NCBI RefSeq assembly: GCF_029852145.1
Contig: NC_079970.1
Coordinates: 5,828,001 to 5,892,000, forward strand
Origin: Microplitis mediator
Lineage: Eukaryota > Arthropoda > Insecta > Hymenoptera > Braconidae
Reading direction: 5' to 3'
DNA: 64,000 nucleotides
Below, one piece after another: positions 61,901 through 64,000 of the stretch. The translations under genes and the position numbers were made by a program. The notes under the pieces were generated by a model, which ran no database searches, had not been told where the DNA came from, and saw only the letters and a list, made by a program, of their open reading frames with translations. The number at the start of each line of letters is the position of its first letter. Position 1 is the first letter of the stretch.

Positions 61901-64000
61901 ACCTTTCTGCACGTCGTTAAAAACACGTCATTAAGGTTAAGCGCTCACCGACGGCTAGATGACGTGCTTCAATGCTTGATATCGACTAATTGAATGGACT
62001 CTCAATGAGTCTTAACTATCTCACATATTACTTACTTTATTACCGTGAGTTACTGAAAATAAATAACAATAATTACAATTAAAAAAAAATGTAATTAAAT
62101 AATACCGATTATTAAGCGGTGCAATAATGCAACAGCAGATAATTAAAAAATATAAATAAAATGAAATTAACTTGGTCATTAAAGCGGCGATCGATCAATC
62201 CGACTCCGACTGAAAACTCACAGTATTTATAAAACAGTTATACACTCACTTAATGTACATTACGGGAGATATTACATTAGTGACTTAATGAATGGGATTT
62301 TCACACGTACCGAGAAGCCTTGAAATTAATATATTATATTCTAGATAAGGTAAAAATGAAATCTATGGTGTCTGAGATGTTGATCGATCAACCCGCGGTC
62401 TTGCTACACATTACGTCACTAATGCAGCCGATTATTGTTTTATAAGTAAGCCAATTACTCTGGCGTCCTATTTTAAGTCGATTAGACATTTGAGAGTAGA
62501 ATGCTATTGTTACGCTTTCAAACAAATGGGATACGAGTGAACCCGAGTCAATTAATCATCGTCATATTGGCTATCAATACCCAGGTGATATATATTCGAT
62601 ACATAAATAAACTGTTTGTACTTAAATATAAACGTTTATATATTTATGTTGCGATGTGGTGGTGGATTTGTGTGCAAGTGTTTCGGGTCTACCCTGGTCG
62701 TTACAACAGCGGATTCCCGTCTACGTCAGCGGGCTGGGAATGAGCTTGCCGGGTTCCTCCCACAGCCACACTGCCAGGAGATACGAGCAGTCCGGCAATG
62801 TAATGTAATGTAAGGTACCTATAACCAGGATCAGCAGCCTCAACAGTCTTAGCTGAAGCAGCAGCGGCTAAGCGGCGCGTCGGAAGCTAGCCGCGAGCGT
62901 CGTTACACGGCTTCAGATCTTGTTGCGCCAACTTGGTCACGATTCTTTAAAGTAACTTTGTACACTGGTTGTTTGGCTGGTGTTGTATGCGGGCTTCGAA
63001 GCTTTAATATTCTCTTACTCTCTCTTTAGAACACTCATATACATAACACACATATTTATATATACATATACATATAAATATACAATTTGTTGCAATATTC
63101 TTTGATTATTACTGCCCTTGGTAATTTAATTTTGATATTTGTTATTATTTTTTCCTGTCGTGGAATAAATTTTACCTCCATTTGAAATTTATATTCCTGT
63201 TAAATGCCAAAAAAAATTGGCAAAATGACACCAATGTCTGGGTAAATTTGCAAATAAAATAAACATTTATTGGTTTTTTTTACCGAGACCTTTTGGCGCG
63301 AAAAAAAAATGAGAGAGAATAGAGATGTTTGTAAATAAATAAGTATATTAGTTAATAATGTGAGGAGAAAAGTTGCTAATGGGTGTCATGTTTGACGAGC
63401 GCGATATGATGTGATATAAGATACAACAGAACGTCGACAGGAACGCGCATCGAGTTAGACGCCGCGAGCTCACACGACCGCGAGGACGACGTGACGTGAT
63501 CGTGTGAGCATCGGGTATCATCTCTCTATACTGAGCTGAATTATGAGGAGCAATCAGATATCATTAGTGTTTTTATTAAAATAATAAAAAGGAAAGAAAC
63601 TTAAAAAATAGTAAGCCAAGTTCCTTAAGGACGGTTTACTATTCCCACGCTACATCTAGGTGTTCTCCATTTATAATTCCATTAGGCGGCTCGAAATAAA
63701 TAAAAAGAAAGACTTTAATCTGTCATATCTTGCTAATTTTTTTATATTTTTTTTAATGAAAATTATTACTCAAGTATTTTCACCGTATCATTAAACTTGC
63801 TAGCAGTATGTATACTTTACTCTTATTACATTTAATAACGATCTGTTTTTATGTTGCATTTTATAATTTCATTAGACACCATTAAAATAACTCACCGTAG
63901 TTGTCAATGAGGCGTTTATAAGAATTATTAGAAAACTTTTTAATCTCAATTTATTAACCATTTTATTCTTAATTACTCTATTAAATTATTTATTTTTATA
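58976..64000. other. Non-coding DNA, nothing firm
   Basis: AT-rich DNA with an (AT)n patch at about 59677-59697 and a CA-rich tract at 60283-60312. A GC-rich patch near 63430-63510 contains a 10-bp perfect inverted repeat. No exon was recognised before the window ends. Confidence 0.5.

Overview
This is a eukaryotic window, AT-rich and intron-rich, most likely from an insect. Two signs fit a parasitoid or other hymenopteran: a Krüppel-like-factor type protein with a CtBP-binding motif, and a tandem pair of small secreted cysteine-rich EB-like genes surrounded by many short non-autonomous DNA transposons. The order is an inference and no species can be named. No bacterial or viral gene organisation, rRNA, tRNA or CRISPR array was recognised.

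Layout. Positions 1-5945 hold no gene I can support. A 90-nt exon at 5946-6035 (+) and a 169-nt exon at 21583-21751 (+) have matching phase and probably belong to one KLF3/8/12-like transcription-factor gene. They are separated by a 15.5-kb intron packed with inverted-repeat elements, including a 91-bp-period tandem array inside terminal inverted repeats at 16294-16880. The zinc-finger exons were not found and probably lie outside the window. From 21752 to about 42800 I see only introns or intergenic DNA, repeats, and a few GC-rich islands of uncertain coding status.

The best-supported genes are two tandem paralogues on the minus strand at 46465-47480 and 42830-44729. Each encodes a secreted protein of about 285 residues with six six-cysteine modules, two per exon. 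Coding exons 1-3 have the same lengths up to the last shared position (343, 249 and 249 nt) and all introns are phase 1. The upstream non-coding DNA is duplicated too, and suggests a 5' UTR exon in each gene. The copies have diverged. One uses a GC-AG intron, has gained transposons in two introns and has lost one cysteine. The other has lost the donor of its last intron and ends by read-through.

From 47800 to 64000 there is mostly non-coding DNA, with one plausible coding exon at 52908-53063 (+), a weaker candidate at 57542-57698, and a nested cluster of inverted-repeat elements at 58024-58975. Transposon-derived structure is the dominant signal of the window: at least twelve inverted-repeat elements, one with a clean 9-bp target-site duplication (45400-46198), several nested in one another.
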